NCBI RefSeq assembly: GCF_036621415.1
Contig: NZ_CP030941.1
Location: 3,780,001-3,844,000, forward strand
Direction: 5' to 3'
DNA: 64,000 nucleotides
Origin: Nitratireductor thuwali
GTDB taxonomy: Bacteria > Pseudomonadota > Alphaproteobacteria > Rhizobiales > Rhizobiaceae
Made by a program: the position numbers and the translations under genes. The notes beneath the pieces are model-generated. The model was not told where the DNA came from and did not search any database. It saw only the letters and a list, made by a program, of their open reading frames with translations. Shown here in pieces: positions 53,779 to 62,643 of this stretch. Each line of letters opens with the position of its first letter. Within the stretch, counting starts at the first letter, position 1.

Positions 53779-55080
53779 TCAGCCGAACACCCGCGCAAAG
53801 ATCGTGTCGACATGCTTCGTATGATAGCCAAGGTCGAACTTCTCCCGGATCTGCTGCTCCGACAGGGCCGCGCGAACATCCTTGTCGGCCAGCAGTTCCT
53901 CAAGGAAATCAGCGCCCTGTTCCCACACCCTCATGGCGTTGCGTTGGACGAGACGGTAGGCGTCTTCGCGGCTCACGCCGGCCTGCGTGAGCGCGAGCAG
54001 AACGCGCTGCGAGTGGACCAGGCCGCGGAACTTGTTGAGGTTCTTCTCCATCGTCTCGGGGTAGACGACGAGCTTTTCCATCATGCCCGTCAGCCGCTGC
54101 AGTGCGAAGTCGAGCGTCACGGTGGCATCCGGCCCGATCATCCGCTCGACCGAGGAATGCGAGATGTCGCGCTCATGCCACAGCGCCACGTTCTCCATCG
54201 CCGGCAGCGCATAGGCGCGCACCATGCGGGCAAGGCCGGTAAGATTTTCCGAAAGCACCGGGTTGCGCTTGTGCGGCATGGCCGACGAGCCCTTCTGGCC
54301 CGGTGAGAAATATTCCTCCGCCTCCAGCACTTCGGTGCGCTGCAGGTGCCGCACTTCCGTTGCCAGCCGCTCGATTGACGAGGCGATGACGGCAAGCGTG
54401 GCGAAATACATGGCATGGCGGTCGCGCGGCACTACCTGCGTGGAGACCGGCTCTGGCTTCAGCCCCAGCTTCTCCGCCACATGGGCCTCCACGCTCGGAT
54501 CGATATTGGCGAAGGTGCCGACCGCGCCGGAAATCGCGCATGTGGCGATTTCCTCGCGTGCATTGACGAGCCGGGCCCGGCAGCGCTCGAACTCGGCATA
54601 GGCCTGCGCCAGCTTCACGCCGAAGGTGGTGGGTTCGGCGTGGATGCCGTGGCTGCGGCCGATCGTGACCGTATCCTTGTGCTCCAAGGCCCGGCGTTTG
54701 AGCGCGGCCAGCAGCGCGTCGAGATCCGCCAGCAACAGGTCGGTCGCCTTCACGAGCTGCACGTTGAAGCAGGTATCCAGCACGTCGGAAGACGTCATGC
54801 CCTGGTGGACGAAGCGCGCCTCGGGTCCCACGATCTCGGCCAGATGCGTCAGGAAGGCGATCACGTCATGCTTCGTCTCACGCTCGATCTCGTCGATGCG
54901 CTCGATATCGAATTCGACGTTTCCCGCTTTCTCCCAAATGGTCCTGGCGGCCTCCTTCGGCACGATGCCGAGCTCGGCCATCGCGTCGGCCGCATGCGCC
55001 TCTATCTCGAACCAGATGCGGAACTTCGATTGCGGGGACCAGATTTCCGCCATTTCCGGCCGCGAGTAACGAGGGATCAT
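53779..55080 (-). CDS. purB: Adenylosuccinate lyase
   Basis: Cleaves SAICAR and adenylosuccinate in purine synthesis. The 433-residue protein has the lyase signature SSAMPHKRNPVLSENLTGLA with the catalytic Ser loop, HQGMTSSDVLDTCFNVQLV and GRSHGIHAEPTTFGVKLA. It starts MIPRYSRPEMAEIWSPQSKF. It is a stand-alone gene 3 kb from purC. Confidence 0.96.
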   Translation of the reverse strand: MIPRYSRPEMAEIWSPQSKFRIWFEIEAHAADAMAELGIVPKEAARTIWEKAGNVEFDIERIDEIERETKHDVIAFLTHLAEIVGPEARFVHQGMTSSDVLDTCFNVQLVKATDLLLADLDALLAALKRRALEHKDTVTIGRSHGIHAEPTTFGVKLAQAYAEFERCRARLVNAREEIATCAISGAVGTFANIDPSVEAHVAEKLGLKPEPVSTQVVPRDRHAMYFATLAVIASSIERLATEVRHLQRTEVLEAEEYFSPGQKGSSAMPHKRNPVLSENLTGLARMVRAYALPAMENVALWHERDISHSSVERMIGPDATVTLDFALQRLTGMMEKLVVYPETMEKNLNKFRGLVHSQRVLLALTQAGVSREDAYRLVQRNAMRVWEQGADFLEELLADKDVRAALSEQQIREKFDLGYHTKHVDTIFARVFG

Positions 55081-55186
55081 GCCGTGTTGCCTGCCTGTTT
55101 CGAGATTGTCCGCAGCCTCCTACCACCCGCATGGTTTCAGGAAAAGCCGATACCGGTCTCTCGTCCGAAATCGCACAGATTAAGGC

Positions 55187-55705
55187 TCAGCGCGCAGCCC
55201 GCGCAAACCACAGGCTGAAGAGGAATAGCGCCGCAAGTCCGATGGGAACGTAGAGCCGCATCCCTATGACGGCGAACTGATAGAGCGCGTTGGCCATCGT
55301 GAAGAAGAGCTGGAGGCCCCAGACATAGGAAAAGGTGTCCGCATGCCACTCCGCATAGTAGGTGCGGTATTCGAGCCCGAACAGAAGCGCGGTGATGCCT
55401 ATCGTGGCAAGGGCAAGCGAAAGGAACATGGCGGCGAACCGGCCCGCCGCGTCGGTCCGCCTTCCGCTGACGATCCGAGCCACGAACAGCGCTGGCGCAA
55501 ACGCCAATAACCCGCCCACGGCGAACAAGGCCGTTACCCCGGCCTGGTGGCCGGCGGTCTCCCAGTGCTGGATGTTGAGAAAGGCGCTGCCGCCGGCGAA
55601 TGCGGCCCACAGAACGGAGCCCGCGAGGCCGACGCCCAGCGAGGGCAGGGCTGTCCAGCCATGCACCGCCGCTGCTCCCAGCCGCCGGCGCGTCATTTTC
55701 GGCAT
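55187..55705 (-). CDS. Hypothetical membrane protein
   Basis: A 172-residue protein with four predicted helices (about 20-45, 57-77, 87-110 and 145-165). I do not recognise a family. It begins MPKMTRRRLGAAAVHG and ends with FSLWFARAAR. It follows the DUF2259 gene on the same strand 19 bases downstream and could belong to that run. Confidence 0.72.
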   Translation of the reverse strand: MPKMTRRRLGAAAVHGWTALPSLGVGLAGSVLWAAFAGGSAFLNIQHWETAGHQAGVTALFAVGGLLAFAPALFVARIVSGRRTDAAGRFAAMFLSLALATIGITALLFGLEYRTYYAEWHADTFSYVWGLQLFFTMANALYQFAVIGMRLYVPIGLAALFLFSLWFARAAR

Positions 55706-55724
55706 CGGCCCTGGCGTGCAGCCG

Positions 55725-56453
55725 TCACAGCTGCCCCGTGACCGCGATGAAGCGGTAGTCGGAGCCTTCGAACCCCACCGCCTCGATGGCGATCATTACC
55801 GCGAACACGGGCGCCCCGCCGGGCGGGTAGAAGGTTTGCACGCCTGCAATGGAGTAACCGAGCGGGCATCCGCGGCTCGAGGGAATTGCCGTATCCGCAT
55901 GAATCATCTGCGCTTCCTGCCCCTCCGCAGTTCCGAGCCGCAGCAACTCGAACCCCTTCGTCTGGCCGAAATCGCTGCAAAACTCCTGTCCCTGCAGAGA
56001 AATCTCCTCCAGGCTGAAGGCAAGCGGGTCCTGCGCCGAGAGCGGCGACATGTTTGGCTGCGGCAGCACCGCAATCAGATGTGGATTGGCGGTGAGTTCG
56101 GTGACGGCGTTCCACCCCACGGTATGGCCGTTATTGGCGCTCAGCTCCTCCTCCGGCACGATCGCCTCGCCTTGCTGCCGGGCCTGCTGGCGGGCGGCTT
56201 GCAAGCCCGCCCCATCCTCCTCCAGCCTCACCCGCACGGGTGTGCCCGGCAGAAAGCGATCGGTCGCCGTGTCGATGTAGTAGCGGTTGGCATAGGGGAA
56301 TCCGGAACCGTCCTGGACGCCGTATTCCTCGAAGGCGAAGACGCCGCCATCGGCGCTGAAGCCAAGTATCTCGACCGTGGCCATGTCGCCCGCCCGCGCG
56401 GTCAGCGGGACCAGGGCGAGGATGAAGGCTGCGATTCTCACGAATCCGGGCAT
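55725..56453 (-). CDS. DUF2259 family secreted protein
   Basis: A 242-residue protein with a signal peptide (MPGFVRIAAFILALVPLTAR). The mature part matches DUF2259: VEILGFSADGGVFAFEEYG, YANRYYIDTATDRFLPGTPV and a C-terminal VMIAIEAVGFEGSDYRFIAV. It likely acts in the periplasm; function is unknown. The start is the ATG at 56453, two bases before the stop of the peptidase gene ends at 56456. It sits between the peptidase and a membrane protein. Confidence 0.8.
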   Translation of the reverse strand: MPGFVRIAAFILALVPLTARAGDMATVEILGFSADGGVFAFEEYGVQDGSGFPYANRYYIDTATDRFLPGTPVRVRLEEDGAGLQAARQQARQQGEAIVPEEELSANNGHTVGWNAVTELTANPHLIAVLPQPNMSPLSAQDPLAFSLEEISLQGQEFCSDFGQTKGFELLRLGTAEGQEAQMIHADTAIPSSRGCPLGYSIAGVQTFYPPGGAPVFAVMIAIEAVGFEGSDYRFIAVTGQL

Positions 56454-56455
56454 TG

Positions 56456-57484
56456 TCAGGCTCCCTTCGTTCCGTCTTTCCATCGTTCCGACCAGGCCGG
56501 CATGATATCACCGGACGCGCTGACGGCGGCAAAGACGCCGCGCGCAATCGCCCGCGCCATGGTCGCCGCCGCCGCAGCGTAGAGCTCGATGCCCGCTTCC
56601 AGGCTCAGCGTATCTTGCCTGCGGCCCGTCGCAAGCCCGAAGACGAGATCGCCGTCGAGCGGCGTGTGCGCCGGCCAGACGGCGCGGGCAAAACCGTCAT
56701 GGGCGGCGATTGCCAGCCGCTTGGCGGCGGCCTTCGTCAAGGTTGCATCCGTCGCGATGACGCCGATGGTGGTGTTCGCGCCGGCTTTGGCCAGCCCCAA
56801 TTTGGTGACCACCTCGTTGGCCTCCGGCGGCAGGGGCAAAGGCAGGCCGTGCCCGCCGAACTCATCCCCGATCTCGAACGGCGCCGCCCAGAAATGGCGG
56901 CTGCCGCCGACCGTGACGGAGCCGACCGCGTTGACCGCCACCAGCGCTCCGACGGTGATGCCGTTCGGCAGAACCGTCGAAGCAGAACCGAGCCCGCCTT
57001 TCAGCCCGGCCGTCAAAGCGCCTGCCCCGGCGCCTTGGGAGCCGATTTCGAAGGTCTCGCCGGCATTTTCCGCCGCCGCGAAGCCCAGCTCGCGATACGG
57101 CGCATAGCGCCCCCAGTCCTTGTCGCCGCCATTGGCGAGGTCGAACAGGATCGCAGCCGGTATGATGGGAACGCGATGTCCCGCCACCTCGAAGCCGCGC
57201 CCCGCCTCGCGCATGGCGGCCTGCACGCCTGACGCAGAGTCGAGCCCGAAGGCCGAGCCGCCGGACAACGCAATCGCGTCGATGGCCTCGACGACATTGT
57301 GCGGGGCAAGCAGGTCCGTTTCCCGCGTTCCCGGCGCCCCGCCCAACACCTGCACGCTGGCCACCGCGGGCGTCTCGCACACGATCGCCGTCACGCCTGA
57401 TTTCAGCCGCGCATCGTCGCTGTTGCCCACCTTGAGGCCGGCCACGTCGGTGATCAGGTTCCGTTTCCCTGGGCGGAAGCTCAT
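56456..57484 (-). CDS. P1-family (DmpA-like) aminopeptidase
   Basis: N-terminal nucleophile hydrolase of 342 residues that should self-cleave between Asn237 and Thr238 (GANTTIGVIATDATLT). Family features also include KSGVTAIVC, SGGSAFGLDSASGVQAAM and NAVGSVTVGG. Relatives are DmpA and BapA, peptidases for D-amino acid or beta-peptides; substrate here is unknown. No signal peptide is visible, so cytoplasmic location is likely. The ATG overlaps the stop of the upstream periplasmic binding-protein gene by four bases. Confidence 0.87.
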   Translation of the reverse strand: MSFRPGKRNLITDVAGLKVGNSDDARLKSGVTAIVCETPAVASVQVLGGAPGTRETDLLAPHNVVEAIDAIALSGGSAFGLDSASGVQAAMREAGRGFEVAGHRVPIIPAAILFDLANGGDKDWGRYAPYRELGFAAAENAGETFEIGSQGAGAGALTAGLKGGLGSASTVLPNGITVGALVAVNAVGSVTVGGSRHFWAAPFEIGDEFGGHGLPLPLPPEANEVVTKLGLAKAGANTTIGVIATDATLTKAAAKRLAIAAHDGFARAVWPAHTPLDGDLVFGLATGRRQDTLSLEAGIELYAAAAATMARAIARGVFAAVSASGDIMPAWSERWKDGTKGA

Positions 57485-58551
57485 TCGGCCTTCACGAATT
57501 CTTCTCCGTCGTAGCGGAAGAGATCATAGAGCGGGCGCGCAAGGTCGCCCTTTCGGTCGAAGCGCACAATACCGATGGCCGTGTCGAAGGCATAGGAATC
57601 GAGCGCGTCTGCAAGGCTGACTTCCGTCTCGGCGGCCCGTTTTGCCGCACCGGCGGCGACCTGCAGCGCGGCGAAACCGGGCAGCACATAGCCCTCGGCC
57701 TCGATGTTCCTGTCGGCCAGGAACTCCAGCGTCCGCTCAGGCGCGAATTCCCGCCACTCCGGCAGGCCGACCATCAGCACGCCCTCGGGCAGCTTCACGT
57801 TCCCGTCCTCTGCCCGCAGCGCCTCGCCGCCCGCGATCGTCAGGTCGTAGCCGAGACTTGCCGCGTCGCGCGCCATGATGGCGATATCGGCCCGGTCGCC
57901 GCCGACGAAGACATGGGTTGCGCCGGCCCGGCGCAGCCGGCCGACCAGCCCGATCTGGTTGTCCATCTGCGGGCGGAATGTGTCGAAGAAGACCGGCTCC
58001 AGCCCCGCAAGCTCGGCCTCGGCGCGCAAATGTTCGGCAAGCTCGCGGCCGTAGATCGTTCCGTCGTCGACGATGGCGAAGAGCTTCTCGCGCCAGCGTG
58101 CGGTGAGAATTTGCGCCACCGCATCCTGTTCGGCGTCGGCGCGCGGCGCCAGCCGATAGATCGGCCACCCCGTCCTCGCGCGCTGGTCGGTCAGGCTGTT
58201 GGTGCGCACTGGCGTTATCACCGGGATGCCGGCCTGGGCGAGTATCGGCATGGCTGCTTCGACGGCGGGTGTGCACAGGAAGCCGATCACGATCGAAACG
58301 TCGGCCTCCACCAAGCTGCGCCCCGCGCGTTCGCCACCTTCTTCCGAACAGGCATCGTCCACAATGTACAGGCTGATGTCGCTGCCCGGCAGCGTTTCCG
58401 CCGCCGCCTCGGCTCCCGCCACCCACTGCCTGCCCAGTCGCTCGAAATCTTCGGAAAGGGGAGCGGCGATGCCGACCGCCAGCCCGTCGGCACGGGCCGG
58501 CAGGCCGGCCCAGAGGCTGGCGAAGAGAATGAGGATTGCAGCAAAACGCAT
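57481..58551 (-). CDS. Periplasmic ligand-binding protein (branched-chain amino acid type)
   Basis: A 356-residue ABC transporter-like binding protein (Peripla_BP_6 fold). A signal peptide is clear (MRFAAILILFASLWAGLPAR, cleavage near ARADG). The mature part has PLSEDFERLGRQWVAGAEAA, GFLCTPAVEAAMPILAQAGI, FAIVDDGTIYGRELAEHLRA and AYAFDTAIGIVRFDRKGD-like end. No permease or ATPase gene is nearby, so it may feed a transporter elsewhere or act as a sensor. It heads the minus-strand run with the P1 peptidase and DUF2259 protein. Confidence 0.85.
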   Translation of the reverse strand: MRFAAILILFASLWAGLPARADGLAVGIAAPLSEDFERLGRQWVAGAEAAAETLPGSDISLYIVDDACSEEGGERAGRSLVEADVSIVIGFLCTPAVEAAMPILAQAGIPVITPVRTNSLTDQRARTGWPIYRLAPRADAEQDAVAQILTARWREKLFAIVDDGTIYGRELAEHLRAEAELAGLEPVFFDTFRPQMDNQIGLVGRLRRAGATHVFVGGDRADIAIMARDAASLGYDLTIAGGEALRAEDGNVKLPEGVLMVGLPEWREFAPERTLEFLADRNIEAEGYVLPGFAALQVAAGAAKRAAETEVSLADALDSYAFDTAIGIVRFDRKGDLARPLYDLFRYDGEEFVKAE

Positions 58552-58742
58552 GGACTTGGACTGGATGCCTAACTCGATGTTACAGGATGTAGCACACAAG
58601 CCACTGGTAAATGGTGGCGCGGCGTGGCGCAACACGCTACAGCGTGCCGGCGCCGTATCCTGAGCGCCGTATCCTGAGCGTTGTGCGCTCCCATGGTTGC
58701 GAACGCCAATATTGCACCTATATCGACCGGGCGAGGACATCC

Positions 58743-59237
58743 GTGCTGAAGACCAATGAAATAGCCCCGCAGGACTACCGTGACGCCATGGCCCGCTTTG
58801 CCGGCGCCGTGCACATTGTCACGACCGACGGCGCGGCCGGTCTGCGCGGCGTCACCGCCATCGCGGCCTGCTCCGTTTCGGACAACCCGCCCATCGTTCT
58901 CGTCTGCCTCAACAGGCAAAATCCCAACAACGACCTTTTCCTCAAGAACGGCGTTTTCGCCCTCAACACGCTCTCCGCCGGCCAGGAAGAGCTGTCCAAC
59001 GCCTTTTCGGGTCTTACCGGCCTGCCGCCGGAAGAACGTTTTGCGCTCGCCCAATGGGAGACCCTTTCCTCCGGCGCGCCCTGCCTGAAAGGCGCCATCG
59101 CCGTTTTCGACTGTCACGTGATGGACACCAAGGACCTTGCCACCCACCGCATCTATTTCGGCAAGGTGACAGGCCTGCGCGTGGGCGCTAACCTGAAACC
59201 GCTGCTTTATCACGATCGCGGCTATCGTACGCTCTGA
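58743..59237 (+). CDS. Flavin reductase (NADH:FMN type)
   Basis: A 164-residue flavin-binding split-barrel protein. The family pattern is in QDYRDAMARFAGAVHIVTTD, GVTAIAACSVSDNPPIVLVC, NGVFALNTLSAGQEELSNAF and LLYHDRGYRTL. It supplies reduced flavin to a partner monooxygenase, as RutF or HpaC do; no partner is adjacent. The start is a GTG (VLKTNEIAPQD) with GAGGA six bases upstream. It is followed by the MoxR gene 23 bases later. Confidence 0.88.
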   Translation: MLKTNEIAPQDYRDAMARFAGAVHIVTTDGAAGLRGVTAIAACSVSDNPPIVLVCLNRQNPNNDLFLKNGVFALNTLSAGQEELSNAFSGLTGLPPEERFALAQWETLSSGAPCLKGAIAVFDCHVMDTKDLATHRIYFGKVTGLRVGANLKPLLYHDRGYRTL

Positions 59238-59259
59238 TCGCCGGCCTGCCGGAGGAAAA

Positions 59260-60189
59260 ATGTCTGTAATCGCGCCGCGCGCCCTGCCGGCATCCATAGA
59301 CGAAACGCTCGAAATGCTCGGGCGGGCCGATTACGTCGCGGACCGCTCGCTGGCGACCGTGCTGTTCCTCAGCCTCAGGATGAAGCGGCCTTTGTTTCTC
59401 GAAGGCGAGGCGGGCGTCGGCAAGACCGAGATCGCCAAGGTTCTGGCCGCTTCGCTGGGCCGCCGCCTCATCCGTTTGCAGTGCTACGAGGGTCTGGACG
59501 TTTCGTCCGCCGTCTATGAGTGGAACTACGCCGCCCAGATGATCGAGATCCGCATGGACGAGGCCACCGGCGCGGCGGATCGCGACATGATGGAGCGCAA
59601 CGTCTTTTCCGAAAAGTACCTGATCCGCCGCCCGGTGCTCGAGGCGCTTGGCGGGGCGGCGGGCGCGGCCCCCGTCTTCCTGATCGACGAACTCGACCGC
59701 ACGGACGAGGCTTTCGAGGCCTTCCTTCTTGAAATCCTTTCCGACTATCAGGTGACGGTCCCCGAACTCGGCACCATCCGCGCCGAAGAGCCGCCCATCG
59801 TCGTCATCACCACCAACCGCACCCGCGAAATCCACGACGCGCTCAAGCGGCGCTGCCTTTATCACTGGGTCGACTATCCGGACGCTGCCCGCGAGCTGGA
59901 AATCGTCGCCCGCAAGGTGCCGGACGCCAACAGGCGCCTTTCGCGCGAGATCGTTCATTTCGTGCAGCGCCTGCGTGAAATGGACCTGTTCAAGGTGCCG
60001 GGCGTCGCCGAATCGATCGACTGGGCCAGCGCCCTGACCGAACTCGACAAGATCGCGCTCGACCCCGAGACCGTGTCCGACACGCTCGGCGTGCTCCTGA
60101 AATACCAGGACGACATTGCGCGCCTCGGCGAAGGCGAGGGCGCCCGCATCCTGAAGGAAGTGAAGGCGGAGCTGGCGGAGGCGGAGTAG
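59260..60189 (+). CDS. MoxR/CoxD-type AAA+ ATPase
   Basis: A 309-residue AAA+ ATPase. Walker A is LEGEAGVGKTEIAKVLA, Walker B FLIDELDRTDE, sensor 1 VVITTNRTREIHDAL. MoxR proteins with a partner VWA protein assemble or activate metal enzymes; CoxD is the version for CO dehydrogenase. It is directly upstream of CoxE and XdhC-like genes, as in cox clusters. GGAGG precedes the ATG. Confidence 0.92.
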   Translation: MSVIAPRALPASIDETLEMLGRADYVADRSLATVLFLSLRMKRPLFLEGEAGVGKTEIAKVLAASLGRRLIRLQCYEGLDVSSAVYEWNYAAQMIEIRMDEATGAADRDMMERNVFSEKYLIRRPVLEALGGAAGAAPVFLIDELDRTDEAFEAFLLEILSDYQVTVPELGTIRAEEPPIVVITTNRTREIHDALKRRCLYHWVDYPDAARELEIVARKVPDANRRLSREIVHFVQRLREMDLFKVPGVAESIDWASALTELDKIALDPETVSDTLGVLLKYQDDIARLGEGEGARILKEVKAELAEAE

Positions 60190-60196
60190 GAGCTGA

Positions 60197-60337
60197 GAGT
60201 CTGTTTTGAAAGTCATCAGGGCGAGTCGAAAATGGTGTTTTTCGAGCACCGGCGCGGAGCGTACATTAGGTACGTGAGCACCGGAGCGCAGAAAAACGCC
60301 ATTTGCAGGCTGCCATCATGACTTTTAAAACAGGCTC
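60197..60337. repeat. Long nested palindromic repeat between coxD- and coxE-like genes
   Basis: Outer arms GAGTCTGTTTTGAAAGTCAT (60197-60216) and ATGACTTTTAAAACAGGCTC (60318-60337) match at 18 of 20 positions. Inner arms AAATGGTGTTTTTC (60230-60243) and GAAAAACGCCATTT (60291-60304) match with one change. The tip contains CGTACATTAGGTACG. The element therefore folds into a long hairpin of about 140 bases. It lies before the coxE start. Confidence 0.85.
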
Positions 60338-60341
60338 TGAC

Positions 60342-61583
60342 ATGCAGACCGCCGACCCCGAAGGCCGCCTCGCCGACAATATCGTCTATTTCGCCCGCAT
60401 CCTGCGCAAGGCGGGCCTGCGCGTCGGTCCGGCCTCCGTCACCGACGCCATCGAGGCGGTGCTGGCGGCCGGCATCGGCACGCGCGAGGACTTCTACTGG
60501 ACGCTGCACGCCGTCCTGGTCAACCGGCACGAGGATCACGCCGTCTTCGACGAGGCGTTCCGCCTTTTCTGGCGGTCGCGCGACCTGGTCGAAAAGATGC
60601 TCGCCATGTTCTCGCCCGTCGCGCCCGACCCCCGCCAGAAGGAAAAGCCGCGCGCCGCCGAAAAGCGCGCCGGCGACGCCCTGTTGAACGGGCGGCACGA
60701 TCCGCGCCCGCGCCGCGACGAGCCGGAGATCGAGATCGACGCCCGCTTTACCCTGTCTGCCAGCGAGGTACTGCGCCAGAAGGACTTCGCCCAGATGACG
60801 GCGGACGAGTTGGCCGGCGCAAGGCAGGCGATGTCGGCCCTGGTCATGCCCCACGATCTGGTCACGACCCGGCGTTTCCAGGCGGACCCGCACGGGCCCC
60901 GCGTCGATCCGCGCGCCATGATGCGCTCCAGCCTGCGCACCGGCGGCGATCTCATCCTGCCGCGTTTCCGCTCCCCGCGCCGCATTCACCCGCCGCTCGT
61001 GGCGCTGGCCGATATTTCCGGCTCGATGAGCCAGTACACCCGCATTTTCCTGCATTTCCTCCACGCGTTGACGGAAAAGCGCCGCCGCGTGCATTCCTTC
61101 GTGTTCGGCACCCGCCTCACCAATCTCACGCGTCAGCTTCGGCACCGCGATCCTGACGAGGCGCTGGCCGAATGTGCAGGCGCGGTCGCCGACTGGTCGG
61201 GCGGCACGCGCATCGGCGAAGCGCTGCACGAGTTCAACCGGCTCTGGTCGCGCCGGGTTCTGGGGCAGGGCGCGGTGGTGCTTCTGATCACCGACGGGCT
61301 CGAACGCGACAATATCGAAAGGCTGTCGCGCGAGATGGAGCGGCTTCACAAATCCTGCCGGCGGCTGATCTGGCTCAACCCGCTCCTGCGCTTCGACGGG
61401 TTCGAGCCGCGCGCCCGCGGCGTGCGGGCCATGCTGCCCCATGTCGACGAACTGCGCCCGGTCCACTCGCTCGATGCACTCGAGGATCTGTGCGAGGCGC
61501 TGTCCGGCACGCCTCGCAGGCCTCGCCTTCGCCATCTGCAGGCCGATACTCTTGGCAACGACGCCGGCAAGCGCCCATATTGA
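60342..61583 (+). CDS. CoxE-type VWA-domain protein
   Basis: A 413-residue soluble protein. The C-terminal VWA domain has the MIDAS-like ADISGSMSQYTRIFLHFLHA and VLLITDGLERD, and the N-terminal 190 residues match CoxE (ADNIVYFARILRKAGLRVG). It probably works with the MoxR-like ATPase to mature a molybdenum hydroxylase. The ATG giving MQTADPEGRLAD is right; the open frame upstream (another 13 residues) is translated repeat sequence. It is followed by XdhC-like genes. Confidence 0.9.
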   Translation: MQTADPEGRLADNIVYFARILRKAGLRVGPASVTDAIEAVLAAGIGTREDFYWTLHAVLVNRHEDHAVFDEAFRLFWRSRDLVEKMLAMFSPVAPDPRQKEKPRAAEKRAGDALLNGRHDPRPRRDEPEIEIDARFTLSASEVLRQKDFAQMTADELAGARQAMSALVMPHDLVTTRRFQADPHGPRVDPRAMMRSSLRTGGDLILPRFRSPRRIHPPLVALADISGSMSQYTRIFLHFLHALTEKRRRVHSFVFGTRLTNLTRQLRHRDPDEALAECAGAVADWSGGTRIGEALHEFNRLWSRRVLGQGAVVLLITDGLERDNIERLSREMERLHKSCRRLIWLNPLLRFDGFEPRARGVRAMLPHVDELRPVHSLDALEDLCEALSGTPRRPRLRHLQADTLGNDAGKRPY

Positions 61584-61605
61584 GGGCTTCGACGGAGGAA
61601 AAGTC

Positions 61606-61932
61606 ATGACCCCCATCCAGACACGAGACCCGCTGCAGATCGCCGAAAGCTGGATGCGAGAGGGTAGGGACGTCGCCATCGCCACCGTCGTCGAGACCTG
61701 GGGTTCCGCCCCGCGCCCCGTAGGCAGCCATCTGGTCATCGATGCCGACGGCCATTTCGAAGGCTCCGTGTCGGGCGGCTGCGTGGAAGGCGCGGTCGTG
61801 GCCGAGGCGGCCGATGTGCTGGAAGACGGCAAACCGCGTATGCTGGAATTCGGCGTCGCCGACGAAACCGCCTGGGAGGTGGGCCTGTCCTGCGGCGGCC
61901 GCATCAAGGTCTATGTCGAGAGGCTGGGATAG
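61606..61932 (+). CDS. XdhC/CoxI N-terminal domain protein
   Basis: A 108-residue protein matching only the first XdhC domain: DVAIATVVETWGSAPRPVGS, GHFEGSVSGGCVEGAVVAEA and WEVGLSCGGRIKVYVERLG. XdhC binds the molybdenum cofactor and inserts the sulfurated form into xanthine-dehydrogenase-type enzymes. The Rossmann half is encoded separately by the next gene, four bases on. GGAGGAAAAG precedes the ATG. Confidence 0.92.
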   Translation: MTPIQTRDPLQIAESWMREGRDVAIATVVETWGSAPRPVGSHLVIDADGHFEGSVSGGCVEGAVVAEAADVLEDGKPRMLEFGVADETAWEVGLSCGGRIKVYVERLG

Positions 61933-61935
61933 GCT

Positions 61936-62643
61936 ATGGATCCTTATTCTCTCAAGAAGCTGAATGCCTTGAGGAAGGAGCGCCGCGCCGCCATCCTGCT
62001 TACCGATCTGGGCGACGGGCGCGACCGCGTGATCGCCGAGGGCGATGCCGTCGCCGGCGCGCTGGGCGAGGCGGTGGCGAAAGCCTTCCGCTCCGGCAAG
62101 TCCGGAACGGTGGAGGCCGACGGCCGCAGCTTCTTCCTCAACGTGCACCTTCCCCCGCCCCGCCTGGTGATGATAGGAGCGGTGCATATCAGCCAGGTGC
62201 TGGCGCCCATGGCCCGGCTCGTCGGCTTCGACGTGCACATTGTCGATCCGCGCACCGCCTTCGCCTCGCCCGAGCGCTTTCCCGAGGTGAGGCTCGATGC
62301 CGAGTGGCCGGAGGATGCGCTGGCCCGGACGCCGCTCGATCCTTATTGCGCGCTGGCCGCGCTCACCCATGACCCGAAGATCGACGACCCTGCCATCCGC
62401 CGCGCCCTCGATGCTGGGTGCTTCTATATCGGGGCGCTCGGCAGCCGGAAGACCCACGCCAAGCGTATCGAACGCCTGACCGCTGCCGGTGTGCCGCAGC
62501 CGGCCCTCGACCTGATCCGCGCGCCCATCGGCCTTCCCATCGGCGCGGCCAGCCCGGCCGAGATCGCCGTCGCCATTCTTGCCGAGATCATTGACGCGCT
62601 GCGTTCGCGTGGGATCGAACCGCGGAAGGGAGAAGCGGCGTGA
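61936..62643 (+). CDS. XdhC/CoxF Rossmann-domain protein
   Basis: A 235-residue protein matching the second XdhC domain: PRLVMIGAVHISQVLAPMAR, FDVHIVDPRTAFASPERFPE and YIGALGSRKTHAKRIERL. The N-terminal 75 residues are less conserved. With the preceding short gene it makes a complete XdhC function in two chains. Its stop overlaps the GTG start of the molybdopterin-binding/MocA gene. Confidence 0.91.
   Translation: MDPYSLKKLNALRKERRAAILLTDLGDGRDRVIAEGDAVAGALGEAVAKAFRSGKSGTVEADGRSFFLNVHLPPPRLVMIGAVHISQVLAPMARLVGFDVHIVDPRTAFASPERFPEVRLDAEWPEDALARTPLDPYCALAALTHDPKIDDPAIRRALDAGCFYIGALGSRKTHAKRIERLTAAGVPQPALDLIRAPIGLPIGAASPAEIAVAILAEIIDALRSRGIEPRKGEAA

Noticed and set aside
59188..60249. Minus-strand frame starting in the palindrome (MLEKHHFRLALMTFKT)
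   Set aside because: Its start is translated repeat and its body is antisense to the MoxR-like gene.
60216..61907. A 563-codon minus-strand frame opposite coxE and xdhC-like genes
   Set aside because: Shadow of several conserved plus-strand genes; begins in the palindromic repeat.
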